Source: Perkinsus olseni
Lineage: Eukaryota; Perkinsozoa; Perkinsida; Perkinsidae
Assembly: GCA_013115135.1 (NCBI GenBank)
Contig: JABANP010000128.1
Location: 57,766 to 121,765 of the forward strand
Length of the DNA: 64,000 nt
Direction of reading: 5' to 3'
Under the pieces are notes generated by a model, which worked only from the letters and a program-made list of their open reading frames with translations, had not been told where the DNA came from and made no database searches. The translations under genes were made by a program, and so were the position numbers. Below are positions 11,601 through 22,386 of this stretch, in pieces (the first letter of the stretch is position 1; each line of letters starts with the position of its first letter).

Positions 11601-11922
11601 CATTGGCTCGGTATCCTCATATGGGTACTGTATGGAAGGTCTGTGCGGTGAGTACTCTGGGGAGTAGAAGAGCATCACCAACGACTTCTGTTCAGGTTCG
11701 GGTGTCGGACCCGTCGGATGAGCTGCTAACGAAGAGAATAGATTATGATACTTGGATCCCTTGGTACGCCTGTCCGCTGTCCGCATGCTCGGAGGAGGAT
11801 GAGATTCGCGAGATTCTTTCAGGTTCGCGGACGTCAACCGTCATCGATACCCATACTTCTTCCCTTCATCGCAAACCCTAGAGGTCGTCGGGTCTCACCT
11901 CACTTCGCGCAGTTTATGCTGA
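8670..11922 (+). CDS. GT17 family N-acetylglucosaminyltransferase, MGAT3-like (gene span)
   Basis: Glycosyltransferase family 17 protein; known members (GnT-III) add beta-1,4-GlcNAc to the core mannose of N-glycans in the Golgi. Visible exons: a hydrophobic stretch near 8905-8980 that could be the type II membrane anchor; RIVDLLLFAYEFDILELRLYELDPVVDV (about 9820-9905); after a 54-base intron VFVILETTRALKKWEKPL (9958-10013); FRRFRHKIMYSVFDD (10112-10156); DDDVLFIHGDVDEVT (10838-10882), the family's DVD metal site; YCEPLDDRFPV; EFSQMSSEADILKFLAYSD (11389-11448); RYPYFFP (11848-11868). The order and motifs match GT17 throughout. The start and the exons at 10.2-10.7 kb are unresolved, and the stop at 11922 is one of two possibilities, because an open frame (VYADYAHRLQMCGYVRHHEH) continues past it. 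Confidence 0.78.
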
Positions 11923-12609
11923 TTACGCTCATCGTCTTCAGATGTGTGGCTATGTGAGACATCATGAACACCGGGAGAGAAAAGCATTCGACAGAGCTCT
12001 TGCTTGGGTGTACAGCAAAGGCCTACAACCGTGAGAGGAGGGGGGAGCTGACGGCTCCTGCAGTGTGCTGCAGGGAGGCTTTTTCGTATCGTAATCACTT
12101 CGTATCAGTTTTTACGCCGCAGCCCCCGGAAATTGGCACGTCGGTAGAGTCCAGCTAAACCGGTGCCGGGGTTGCTCTATGAGCTCGAGTTCACAGTGTG
12201 CAGGAGGAGCTTCAGTCTCTTCCCAAATTGCTTTTTATTCGCCCTCAGGAAGTGTATCGGTTCGGGAATGTCAGTCGCGAGCAGGGGAGCACCACCTGGT
12301 GATGGCGATGGTATGCTGCGGAAGCTGCTGTAACAACGTGGAGGACTGGCCGAGAGATCTTGTCGATCTCAAGTCTGCACAACTCCGGCTGGTTCGTGCA
12401 TCTCATCTCCACCCTCATTCTGTTCGGCTATTCCCGTTTGGGTTCGCGCCTTATCAGTTTTACCGGTTTACCACCGTGTCTCTGAATACGAGTGCAATTG
12501 AGTTTGTTAATGTACCGTAACGCATCGACTCGAAAGGTCATCCATCGACGTCTCGGCTACACGGTGAACGACATAAGAGAGCCCCTGCAGTTGGGCGGAG
12601 TGCTCATCA
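11923..12609 (+). other. Region between GT17 and the coiled-coil gene, possible exons
   Basis: Two open stretches look protein-like: YADYAHRLQMCGYVRHHEHR (about 11912-11970) running to a GTGAG donor near 12030, and a frame through 12180-12520 (LVRASHLHPHSVRLFPFGF). They could be terminal exons of the glycosyltransferase gene or a separate small gene. I cannot join them with confidence. Confidence 0.3.
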
Positions 12610-15600
12610 TGGCGGACCCGACGCCGTCAGCATCCTCGAGAGTTAGACGGGAGGATTGCGTTCAGTCGGAGGAGGTCGTCGATCCTGAGGTCGCCGCTGC
12701 TGTTATTCGAGACTACCTTCTACCACTCTTTGAAGAAGGCAATCGGCCAGTACACGATGCTAAGGTAGGTCGGTTGGACCACGAGGGTGACGTTCGAATC
12801 GGACAGTGTTTATCGTCCTCGTCTGCACGTCGTCTCGTTGTACAAGGTGTAGTTGTTGAACGCAACATGACTAGCTTGGGCTCATAGTGAACGAGATAGA
12901 GTAGATGAAGGTGGGCGGAGCGTTAAAAACGGAACGCTAGTATGATGGAGTTAGAGATCACACGGGTTCGATTGTGTTATGTAGACAGTGCAGAGGTTTG
13001 GTCGCAGAATCACTTGGTGTCCAGGTTAGGGCTGGGTTGACGGAAGGAGCCGTCAGGAGGAGCGGCGACTCATTACTTCACTCAGTAACTTCGTCAATAT
13101 TCTCGTCACGGGATGCTGGGGGTCGTCGAAGTGCTGGGACTTCGATGCTCGAAGAAATGGTGAGATCTCCGGGGGGTGTTGGACGGCCGGGAGGTCTCGT
13201 GATTTGACGACGAAGTCTGGGGCGGGACGCGGTGTGCCTCTCCCTGCCCAAGCGAGACTAACCATGGTGGTAGAGAGAGCTGAAGATGGTGTGGTATGAT
13301 GGGGTATCACGGCACCTCCCGTGTGATCTCTTAGCTACTCTCCACTCGACTGCTCGAAGAGATAACCCAGGCGCGAGACGCGATAACGGCGCTACAGAGC
13401 AGATTGGAGACTACCGAGGTGACGCAAGGAGACACTCATTCGGCGGTTGAACGAAACACTTTAGTTCGAGCGCAGCGGCGTGGAGGAGAGGTATCTTGCA
13501 GTGCGGCAGAGGCTACATGACGTCAGACGAGAGCTAAAATCCGCCGAGTGCTCTCTCAACACATACCGTGTGAGTCATCGGCCGGTTCCGAAGGCGCGGT
13601 TTGGTTGCAACCGAGGCTAACAAAGCTCTCTTTTTTCTCCCAATACTGAGTGATTCACCCGGAATTGGCAACCTGAGAAGTAATAGATATTGTCGTGATT
13701 CACTAGCATGGCACGTGAAGGTTGAGAAGACGCTGGATAGTTTGACCGCTGGGCTACGCTGTGCGAGCGAATGCGCTGCAGCGGAGTCGGGCTGTTATCA
13801 GGCGAGGAGTGCCGAGTTGGAGATGGAGACGCAAAGCCTGCGGGCTCAGATGAAAGAGTTGTCTGAGGAGATGAGAAGAAGTGCATCCGCCAATGGGAAC
13901 CTATCAACGGTACTACTGAACTCAACAGTTAATAGTTATGGACGCGCCGGGGTTTGAACCCGGGGCCTTCTGCATGCAAAGCAGACGTGATACCACTACA
14001 CCACGCGCCCGATGCTCGTAAGAGTATCTCAATAGGCGGCACTTACGGCGCAGCCTCGGAGTATGAAGAGTCGGAAACACATCCACTGCTACTCACTCGC
14101 GCGTCATGCAACAACCCTAACTGTCATCTTCAGGAACTCTACAACGCCGAGCGGAAAATAGAGAGGCTGTCCCGCGAGTTATCCGAGCAGAAGAACCTGA
14201 CTGACATAGCTAAGCTTGAGAGTGAAGTCCTAACCGAGCAGGTAGTAACCCGAGGCGCTCCTTCCGTCATGGTCTGCTTAGGTTAGAGCGCTGCATGAAG
14301 CCAAACAGGAGCTCGGAGGGATGAAGAAGTGCCAGGATAGACTCAGACATGCGCAGGAAGTAGCTGCAGTACGAGTGGCTCAGGCAAGAAGCAATATGCC
14401 GTTGGCTGTTCCACCTCATCGCAGCACTTCCCGTCAGATAACAGAGTTCAAGGATCAGCTGGAAATAGAGACAGCTCGAGTGGTGGAGGAAAGGAACGGT
14501 CTACTAGGGAGGGTGTAGGTTGCGGTATTAGAGGCGCTCCCGCAGTGGTTGACCGATAGGGAAGATCTTACCTCTGCGAAGGATGGCCTGGAGAGCGACA
14601 AAGCTCGACTGCAAGTCGAGTTGGATGAGCAGGCAAGTCGGAGGTGATGTCGTTCGTTCTGATGTGTGAGGGTGTCAGAAAAAGACGGCTCGGGCACAGA
14701 TCATCGACCTGTTCGAAGAGATGAACGCGATAAGAAAAGAGAGAGATAAAATCGAGAAGAGGATGAAGGTGAGAATTCAGACTACTCGACTAAGGGGCGC
14801 AGTGAAATTCACGCCGTTAAACGAGCGCATCTCTCGTACTCTTCTTACTGCTGGATCGGAGCTCAGGACTTGCAAGAAGACCGAGACAAGCTGAAACAAC
14901 GACTGAAGAAATACTATGCGAGACGGAGGCTGTTCGAGCTCGACCAGAGGACGTGAGATGAGCAGAACTGCTGCTAGTGGAAAGCAGCCATGGTCGTCAG
15001 GTGTAAGAACTGCAATAAGGAGTACATGGAGTCAGCCAATTTCAATTGGAGTTGTCGGACGCATCAGGTGAGTCCACGAAAGGATCATCGTGTGGCGGAT
15101 GTGTGCCATTCGGGTCGTGCTAGTCAGAGTTTGGCGGGGAGCTCTGGTGGTGCTGCGGCAAGCCGGGGAAGGATGCTACCGGATGCAAGTTCGCCAAGCA
15201 CGAGTCCAAGGTATTTGGAAGCTCTCGTTTATAACGTCGACCACCGGGCGGGACTTCAGGACGAGGATGAGTACGATGATCTGTTGGACGACGATGATGA
15301 TGAAGAGAACGGAGAGACGAAAGTGAAGTCGCTCTGTTGGGTTGGGCAGGGCTTGGGAGTGTCGAGTGTCAGGACGAGGGCGGCAAAAAGAAGAAGAATA
15401 AATCACTGCAGAATGTGAAGTGCTATTCGTGCAAGGAGATGGGCCACGCAGCCGAGTCGTGTCCGAGGGACCCCAACGTGCGGAGTCTGAGAAGTAGGAC
15501 AGTCCACGCTGTCTGGCGATGGTCGATTCTTCGATCAATCTTTCAGAAGGTTTCCAAGTGGGGAAGGAACTGAGGCGGTTGGAGATTCTGCAGACAGCGG

Positions 15601-16102
15601 CGCTGGCTGGGGGAAGACGGACGAGGGCCACAATAGGACCGGGGGACCGGACGGGACCCTCGGCAGGCGGGGAGATGGCAAACACCATCAATACGCACCT
15701 CCGGTCGGACGGTCGATCAGCTCCGTGTATAGGATATTGGTTGGTCGGCTGTTTGGTCCTTTCGAGCGCCCGATGATCGTTCGATGATGGGCATGTCAGG
15801 TACGAGGCGGTGGAGGTGATGGCGGCTGCCGGCGACTCCGCGGTTGATTTCAGCGATATCAGCTCGAGCCTGGCGGAGAAGGTAGGGCGATTTACGGTAT
15901 GTAACTTACATAATGTAAGTGAGTCGTTTCACAGTCAGCCGAGAGGGAAGCAATACTGGGCCTCACAGACTCCCCGGACGGCGCCGACAACAAGAGTAAT
16001 CTGTATCCTCCGCGCTTCAACATTGGATTCGTTACAGCTGATTCGGCCTACTACGCCCTTCTCAGTAATCAACCCGTCAAGGCCAGCACCAGCAACGCGT
16101 AA
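12610..16102 (+). CDS. Coiled-coil protein with Cys/His zinc motifs and a CCHC zinc knuckle (gene span)
   Basis: First exon starts MADPTPSASSRVRRED and ends NRPVHDAK at 12764. Later exons are long heptad-type coils (RLLEEITQARDAITALQSRLE; ELEMETQSLRAQMKELSEEM; NAERKIERLSRELSEQKN; KDQLEIETARVVEERNGL). The C-terminal part has a CxxC...CxxH segment (CKNCNKEYMESANFNWSCRTH), WWCCGKPGKDATGCKFAKHES, an acidic run (DEDEYDDLLDDDDDEE) and a CCHC zinc knuckle CYSCKEMGHAAESC (15420-15461). The last exon ends VKASTSNA at 16102. The zinc knuckle suggests nucleic-acid binding, while the coils suggest a scaffold; no named family is claimed. It may be more than one gene. One intron contains an antisense tRNA-Ala gene and another a dispersed repeat. 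Confidence 0.65.
12765..12993 (+). repeat. Long intron carrying dispersed repeat, copy 1
   Basis: The 229-base GT-AG intron after NRPVHDAK is about four times longer than usual here. Its 3' two thirds (from about 12856) resemble the long intron of the ankyrin gene at 17302-17518: shared blocks GAACGCAACATGA, ACGCTAGTATGA and TATGTAGACAGTGCAG, in the same order. It contains CACGGGTTCGATTGTG, a weak T-arm-like core, 26 bases before the 3' splice site. Confidence 0.75.
13939..14010 (-). tRNA. tRNA-Ala (anticodon TGC)
   Basis: A 72-base cloverleaf on the minus strand. Acceptor arms GGGCGCG and CGCGTCC pair fully, including the G3:U70 wobble pair that is the alanine identity element, with A73 as discriminator. 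The anticodon arm is TCTGC-TTTGCAT-GCAGA (anticodon TGC at 34-36). The T arm CCGGG-TTCAAAC-CCCGG is perfect and the D arm has the GTGGTA core. No intron. It lies between exons of a plus-strand gene, apparently inside an intron (GTACTACTGAAC near 13910 onward), transcribed against it. By far the most intact tRNA in the window. Confidence 0.95.
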
Positions 16103-16110
16103 ATCGACAT

Positions 16111-16259
16111 GGAGGATGGTGGACTCGGGTGAGCCTCTGCGGCTGTTCGGTGAGCTTGGAGACGTCCTGATGGAAGGTGATTCGGAAGACAGCGATGATA
16201 GTGATGATTATGGCATGCTTGTTAATGACAGAGATCGTCCTGCCGTTTCCAATATATAA
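16111..16259 (+). other. Small acidic open frame between genes
   Basis: A Met at 16111 opens MEDGGL, then a possible small intron, and an acidic end (EGDSEDSDDSDDYGMLVNDRD) stopping at 16259. It could be a small gene, an alternative last exon of the coiled-coil gene or 5' UTR of the ankyrin gene. No homology is recognised. Confidence 0.3.
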
Positions 16260-16384
16260 CCTGCTCTATGTTGCTTGTCACTCAACAACGGGAGTTGCGG
16301 CTTTTGTGGTATGAGCTGCGAACACCCCCTCAGCCAAAGATCTCCCTCCCACTGTGTTAGATTGTGATTAATGTCTCCGTTAAT

Positions 16385-18838
16385 ATGGGCAACGCCGTGA
16401 TGAACCCAGAGGACTCAGTTCAGACCATCATCGCCATACGTCGGGCTCTCCATCATGCGGGTGCCCGAGGGAGGGTCCCTCCTGTATGAAAGCCTATCAT
16501 CTACCTGCGACGTCGTCAGCGGTACATCGTTACTCAGGCACGGTCGCAGACGTCCCCGGGTCTCAAGGGCCCATCACAAGCCGTCACTGGCGGCAATCCC
16601 CTCTGGCGAGCAGTCCTCGAGGACGACGCCGAGACACTTCAATCGTTGTTGGTCGGTGACCTGCCGGACACTTCGGTAACTTCACTTGAGAGAGTTCCTT
16701 GAAAAGGCCCCCTTCGTGTCAGTCCAGTAGCGATGCGATTGTGGCTGTAGTGAATGCAAAAAATCGGTCGGGGGAGACGCTGCTGACCTTCGCCGCTAAA
16801 CACAGCAGTAAGAGAAGAGCGGCCTCCCAGTGGTTCGCCAGTAGCGGTGAGAGGGGCGTGACAGGTCGAAAGTGCGTCCAAGTTCTGACTCGGATGGGGT
16901 GCAACGTGAATGCCCAGGACTCCAGCGGCCGGACAGCCTTCCTCGTGGCCTGCGCTAAGGACAACATCGACATCGCCAAGGATCTGTAGGGATGATGTTG
17001 CTCCGGTCTGGGTGGCTGCTGCAATGCTTCTGTCAGTTTTCATCGGGCATCCTGCGACCCAGATATAGCCGACGATGGAGGTTTCACTGGCTTCGCTCTT
17101 GCCGTGGTGTTTGGGAATGTCGAGATAGTCCGATGGTGGCTGACTGCAGTGAGGCTCGAGCCCCTCTAGGCTGGCTAGAATGGTCTGGCTGTTGTGGTTG
17201 AGGTATCGAGGAGTGCGGCAACCGATGAGATCCCCGGACTACTCACCTCGACCTCCTGGAGACCCTTCCTTCTGGCAGCTCATCTTGGGCATATCGAGAT
17301 GGTGAGAGTGCCTCTGCGGTAGGGAATGTAGTAGTAGAACGCAACATGAGTACATTAGACATGTAGATTGGGATCTTAATGAACGACAAAGAGCAGGTAG
17401 AGTCTCCTCTGTCTTGGAGGAGGAGGCTCGGCTTCTCCAGTCGAGTTGCAGTTGAAAACGGTACGCTAGTATGACGGAAGTAGTCAAACGGTTCAATTCT
17501 GGTATGTAGACAGTGCAGATGATCACAGTTATGAAGTGTATGAGAGAACGTCGGCTCTGAAGGTGCAGACAATAGCGAAGTTCATCGGGAAGGTTTCGCT
17601 CAACGGGAAGGACCCTGACGGACGCGGTGTACTTTACTTGGCAGCCTCGGCGGGCAATCTCAAGATGGCTGAGTACGTGACAGGTTGTAGTCGTGCGAGT
17701 AGCATAAATATTGTAGGTTTGTTCTATCATTGGGAGTTGACAGATCGCAGTTGACGGAACCGGCAGCAAACGGCATGACCCCACTTTGGGTGGCATCATG
17801 TAAGGAAGGCAGATCAGCGCAGCGATCATGTCGTCTCCCTAGGCGGAGGCCACCTCGAGTTCGTGCGTTGGCTCCTGGAGGTCACCGATGCTGATGAATC
17901 AGCGGTCGACCGGGTCGACTCCCGAGGGGCTAGCCCTCTGTAGGTCGCGTTCTCGGGTGAGGACTCGGATGGGTGCGGGCAGGTACATCGCCGTGGAGAA
18001 CGGGCATGTGGGTGTGGTAGAATGCCTCATACAGCACGGCGCGGATGTCAACAGAACTCCGCATCAAGTGAGTCGGCTCGCCGCTGGGGGGAGATCAGAG
18101 GCTCGGCTCAGACGTGTTCCCCCGCGGTACGGGCATGCGTGGAGGGCAATCTGGTCATGTTACAAACGCTGATGAAGACAGGAATGGTGAACCGGAATGA
18201 TAAGATGATGGTGGAGGCGGCGAGGTGGGAAAAGCTTAGAAAATCACGGACCATCGGTCTGTGCATGAAAATACCGTTGGACAGATTTAACGGGAATGAG
18301 GATATCGTCGTGTGGGTCCAGAGTACTCGAGGATACTTCACAGCTCTCCACTATGCTCGGGAGCTGACGTTCGACCAAGTACTGCCGCTGCAGACCCCTA
18401 CCGGTTGTCATCGTATTTGTAGCATAAATTGTAGGTCTTGGCCCATCTGCGGGGGGCAGACCCGAGGCAGTCGGACATCGGGGCGAGGATACCGATATCA
18501 CACAGCGGCTTGCTTGGGCCGAGCTCACTCTCGTTAGCTCGGCAATGCGTCGATACACCATTGGTAGGGTATCTCGATACAGGCATCCGTGGGCCGGAAT
18601 TGAACCACCCTGAGTAGTCGCGAGTCGGTGAAGATGATCTAATCTTCAATACAATCGACAGTGTAGTGCTATGCTGACCTCTGCTAGTCGCAATGTTCAG
18701 CGTGCACAAAGTACTCCCACGCAACAGTAAAACGTTCTCTAGGAGCTTCTGCCGGGTAGGAGGGTATGGTCCTCGGCACGCCCCCTCTACCTTCTTGAAT
18801 GGAATAGAAAAGTACGCCAAAAAGTCTTCTGCAGGATG
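16385..18838 (+). CDS. Ankyrin-repeat protein (gene span)
   Basis: Start MGNAVMNPEDS (Gly2, possible myristoylation). Joined exons give ankyrin repeats: NPLWRAVLEDDAETLQSLL; CNVNAQDSSGRTAFLVACAKDNIDIAK; CDPDIADDGGFTGFALAVVFGNVEIV; PFLLAAHLGHIEM; DPDGRGVLYLAASAGNLKMAEYV; VENGHVGVVECLIQHGADVN; GYFTALHYARELTFDQVLP. The repeats bind protein partners; no catalytic domain is visible. The last exon follows intron 18564-18687 and ends YAKKSSAG at 18838. Confident introns: 17302-17518 and 18564-18687; others are likely about every 100-150 bases. Two introns contain tRNA-like or dispersed repeat sequence. Confidence 0.82.
17302..17518 (+). repeat. Long intron carrying dispersed repeat, copy 2
   Basis: A 217-base intron between PFLLAAHLGHIEM and the next ankyrin exon. 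From about 17331 it aligns with the intron at 12765-12993 (GAACGCAACATGA; AACGG-ACGCTAGTATGA; TATGTAGACAGTGCAG). It has an extra pyrimidine/purine-rich insert near 17400-17440 and a T-arm-like core GGTTCAATTCTGG at 17490-17502. Confidence 0.75.
18564..18687 (-). repeat. tRNA T-arm-like sequence in an ankyrin-gene intron (antisense)
   Basis: A 124-base phase-1 intron joining MRRYTI to VAMFSVHKVL in frame. On the minus strand it reads CAGGGTGGTTCAATTCCGGCCC (near 18589-18610), a B-box-like T arm. A partly paired acceptor can be imagined but no full cloverleaf is present. Confidence 0.55.
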
Positions 18839-20214
18839 ACGACGGACTGGAGTTGATAAGAAGGGCCGCAGAGGTGTGGTCACCAGCAACTCACTGGCTG
18901 TTCGACTCCAAAGCGAGGAAGTTTGCGTGAGCCAGTCGATCGAAGAGTGCTGCCGAAGGAATAACGATAATTCTCAGGGTTCTCCTGGCGAGAGTCGGAC
19001 GACGGTTGGCATGTCCCAGCCACCGGCATCAATCCGGCCTCAGCAGTCGGCCACTTCCCTTCGACATATGGAGTATGCATATCATGCCAATGGCAATAAC
19101 CCGTACGTGGCCGATGTTGTTGCTGCCGTGGTGATCGTTCATCAGGCACTCGATTCGAACTATCTGAAGAGGAGCACCGCTCCTGGCTTCATCCCAATTT
19201 TGACCTTAACACTTGATAGCTTTTTGTCCCTTCATGTCTACCAACTGTTCCTCCTCATCATCACAATATGTAACAATTCAGCCATGAAATGAGAGTAAAC
19301 GCGAAATTTGAGTTGAGTTTGTTTGGTAGTTATCAGGGGCCCCTCCTTCCTCATGCCCGAAAATAACCGTTTCCTTCCATTTTCCTTTGGCGATGTCGGG
19401 CGTACTGACGATCACGTATCGGGAGTGCGAGGATCAACATTGGAAGTGGGCTAGCCGCACTAGTCTGTGGAACTAGTCGCATCTTCCTGGCAAGGATCGT
19501 TCTCATATTATAACCACAATCTTCTTGAAGAAGGGTCAGCAAACTTCTTACGGTGGCATAAGCCTCTCAGGGGACGTATGCGTCCTGACCAAATCTCAGA
19601 GGAGGAAGGCTGGCATCTTCGAAGAAACCAAGGGACCAGGGACCGGGGTTGAGGGGCGCGTGAACATGAGCGACATCATAACTACTACAGCGTTCCTGAA
19701 CTGCTTAACCCCTCCCGTGGATGAGCGCTTCTTTCGACCTTCGCTTGCTAGGAGGTATGGTTCGGTTGAAATTCCTTCAATGCCTCACGTAGGGCCGGCT
19801 GTCAACTTGACAGCACTCGGAAGGGGAGCTCTAGCGTTGGCTTGACAGTGTCACCGAGTGTTAACCGTTGCAGGGCCGCAATGAGAAAGTTTTCCTTGCG
19901 AACTGTAACACGTACTCTCCTGGCGCGGGCAAAAAGTCATCCCCGCCAGCAGTCACCAGTTGGTAGCTGGTGGGTGGAAAGGAGTTAGGCGTCCTATGAA
20001 GCACTCAACATTCTGCAGGGCGTGGAGAGTACGATCAGTGCGCCTCCCCTCCTGGACGACTCTTATGAACACCGAATGTACAACCGTCTGGTACGCACAC
20101 ATCATGATAGATCATCATCAAAAACATCAAGAACAGCAAAGCAAGAGCACAAACCGAATTGTGCGTGAGCTCAGACCTTGAACGACCTCTCCCTTAACTC
20201 CGCCGAGACTCGTC
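18839..20214 (+). other. Region with unassigned open frames
   Basis: Open plus-strand stretches occur at 18876-19292 and 19525-19845 (138 and 106 codons). The first is Ser/Gln-rich then hydrophobic at its end, the second has no recognisable motif. Either could be a lineage-specific gene or chance. At 20096-20140 lies a CACACATCATGAT...ATCATCATC segment that recurs behind other copies of the secreted family described next, so it is probably the 3' flank of copy A. Confidence 0.35.
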
Positions 20215-20793
20215 TCAACTCAGCAATTTTCTCCTCGCACTGCTCATCCTTACGAATGCTTTCCACATATCATCTTTATTATCTCTATGATAGTCGGCTA
20301 TCCAAAACAAAGCCCCTCCGTGAGCTCCGTATGGGGATGGTGGATCAGCCAAAATAACTTCAACAATATCAAGGCACTGGGACTTGGTGTTATACGTGTT
20401 TGCTTGCGGGGGAGTATTCTCCTGGAGAGTCTTCAGAGTATCCTCAGAGAGGTGTGAGAACGGTAGCAATCCGGACTGCTCCAGCGTCCTCCAATCTTTA
20501 TCTTCCAGAGGGACGCCGAAGTTCAGTATACCCCCTATCCCGCAGTTAATCCTGTTGGTCTTCTTTGACCTTGAGAGAAAAATCAATTACGACGGAGTGG
20601 CTGGAAGCGATCCCTATGATTCAAAGTTAACTCAATAGCATGCTTCCTAATAGTACAAGTAATAAGTTTTTTGCTTATGCTCATCCCAAACCTCGGTCTA
20701 CATGACCGCCCCGGTTTCCCTATCCGCAGTCAGCGAAAGCCTAATTCTTTTCCCGGTCATCATACAACCCGAAACGTCCGGGTAAAAGTTTAT
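20215..20793 (-). pseudogene. Secreted tandem-family protein, copy A (probably broken)
   Basis: Exon 3 (20215-20586 region) is intact: WRTLEQSGLLPFSHLSEDTL, NTKSQCLDIVEVILADPP, YHRDNKDDM. Exon 2 (to 20793) reads INFYPDVSGC...RLSLTADRETGAVM and then has a stop (TAG) where other copies have the Asp of DTEFED; the sequence following it is also diverged. No clear signal-peptide exon was found upstream. I read this as a decayed paralogue, though an unrecognised intron could hide the stop. Confidence 0.6.
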
Positions 20794-21378
20794 CTGCAGG
20801 AGAAATACTAGTCAGGAGGCACCGGCGGATACGCCGAGCGGACCCAGTGAAAGCGGCAAGTTTGAAGGCCGTAAGAGGCGAGCGATACATGGCCGATGAT
20901 TTTCATAATTCGGCAGCCATCAAATGAAGACATCATCTACTGTTATCGTGAGTAGGAGGTGGCAGGAGCATACACCTGCTGCCTTCAGCTTTCAGATACG
21001 AACAGCTTCTTCTGGAGTCAACCGGAGTTGAGCCAGCCTGGAGAGCTTCTTACCGAGTGATAACTGACTTACAGCACCCGGACTGACCTCACTAGCATCA
21101 TGCTTACCGGTTCATTATCGGCGGGAGGGAGCCTTACGGCCGTTCCCGGATGCAACTAATGTAAAATGTAGCGAGAATATCCCTCCCCTCATTGATGACT
21201 TCTGTACGCAGCACATGTATCAGCAACGGCTAGGCACACATCATGATGGATCGTTAACATCAACATCAACAACAAGGGCGTATAATACCAGGATATACTC
21301 GATCCTTCTCCGAACTACTCTCCCCTCAGTCATGAGGTCACTCAATAGACTATACCCGATAACCCAAATTATCGTCTG

Positions 21379-22386
21379 CTATGCAGTCTCTTGCTCACTC
21401 TCCTCCAGTGATTCGACCAGGTCTTCTTTTTCTTCGTCTGCTGTTTCCTCCTGTCTTGCTTCGTCATTCTCTTGAAGTTCCTCGAGCTCTTCTAACTTCT
21501 CTTTCATCTCCTCCCTCTTGTCATCATAAAAATCATAAATCCAGTCGGTGCTTTCTTGGTCCGTCTGATACTCAGGCGATGGATTGGTCATGATGGCCTC
21601 AACAACACGCAGGCATTGAGACACAGTGCTAAACTTTCTGCCTCGTTTGGGAGTGCTGCTCAGTAGCATCGCCCGTATCCCCTCCGAAAGATGCGTCAAT
21701 GGCAGCCACTTGAATTCCTCCATGCCAGCCCAGTCTTTTGGTTCGAGATACACGCCACGGTAAGCATTATCCTCATTATCATCATCATCGTCGCCACCGA
21801 CTCCCCACAGGATCATGTTGGCACTCTGGGAACTGAGAGATGATAGGACAGTGTAATGGAAGCAAATATCCCCGGCCGTACAAGTAGAAAGTATCCCCCT
21901 CTTCATAATCCTCGAAGGTGGTGTCAAGAGCTCTCTCATTCACGTAGACGGTGAAGTTCATCCGGCGAAGGGGGGACGACTGCTCAATCTTACACCCCGA
22001 GATGTCCGGGTAGAATGATATCTGAAATAAGTGCTGTGACCGATAGAAGCGGACGAGACAGGAGACCGAGTTGGAGGGAAAATGCGAACACAATGAGACT
22101 TCTCTCTCGCCAACCCGTCCCGCTGGACCGTGCGGTTGGATAAGTATCAGCAGTGAGGGGTTGGTAACATCCACAACGGATGATGGTCAACCTCATGCAG
22201 TGCTGCTCCTCTCATCGCTACGAGATGACACTGCGGGTGGTGATGACATACCCCTTGTGCTTTGAGCTCGGCAATACGTTTGGATTCTTCTTCCGCTGTT
22301 AGGTAGAAGGTACTTCCTTCTTCAGCTACTCCCGATTGCTGGCCAGACCTGCTCAGAGCTACGAGGCCAAGGACCTCCAGGCGGAC
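21379..22386 (-). CDS. Secreted tandem-family protein, copy B (gene span)
   Basis: Exon 3: WAGMEEFKWLPLTHLSEGIRAM, VSQCLRVVEAIMTNPSPEY, STDWIYDFYDDKREEM and a long acidic coil (EELEELQENDEARQEE) to a stop at 21379. Exon 2 (5' end at 22021): FYPDISGCKIEQSSPLRRMN followed by DTTFEDYEEGDTFYL. Exon 1 has the signal-like core LEVLGLVALSRSGQQSG and ends RIAELKAQG before GTATGTC near 22256. This exon follows directly, in frame, on the stop codon of copy C and shows no Met of its own, so secretion may be lost or the start may lie further upstream. Function unknown. Confidence 0.7.
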
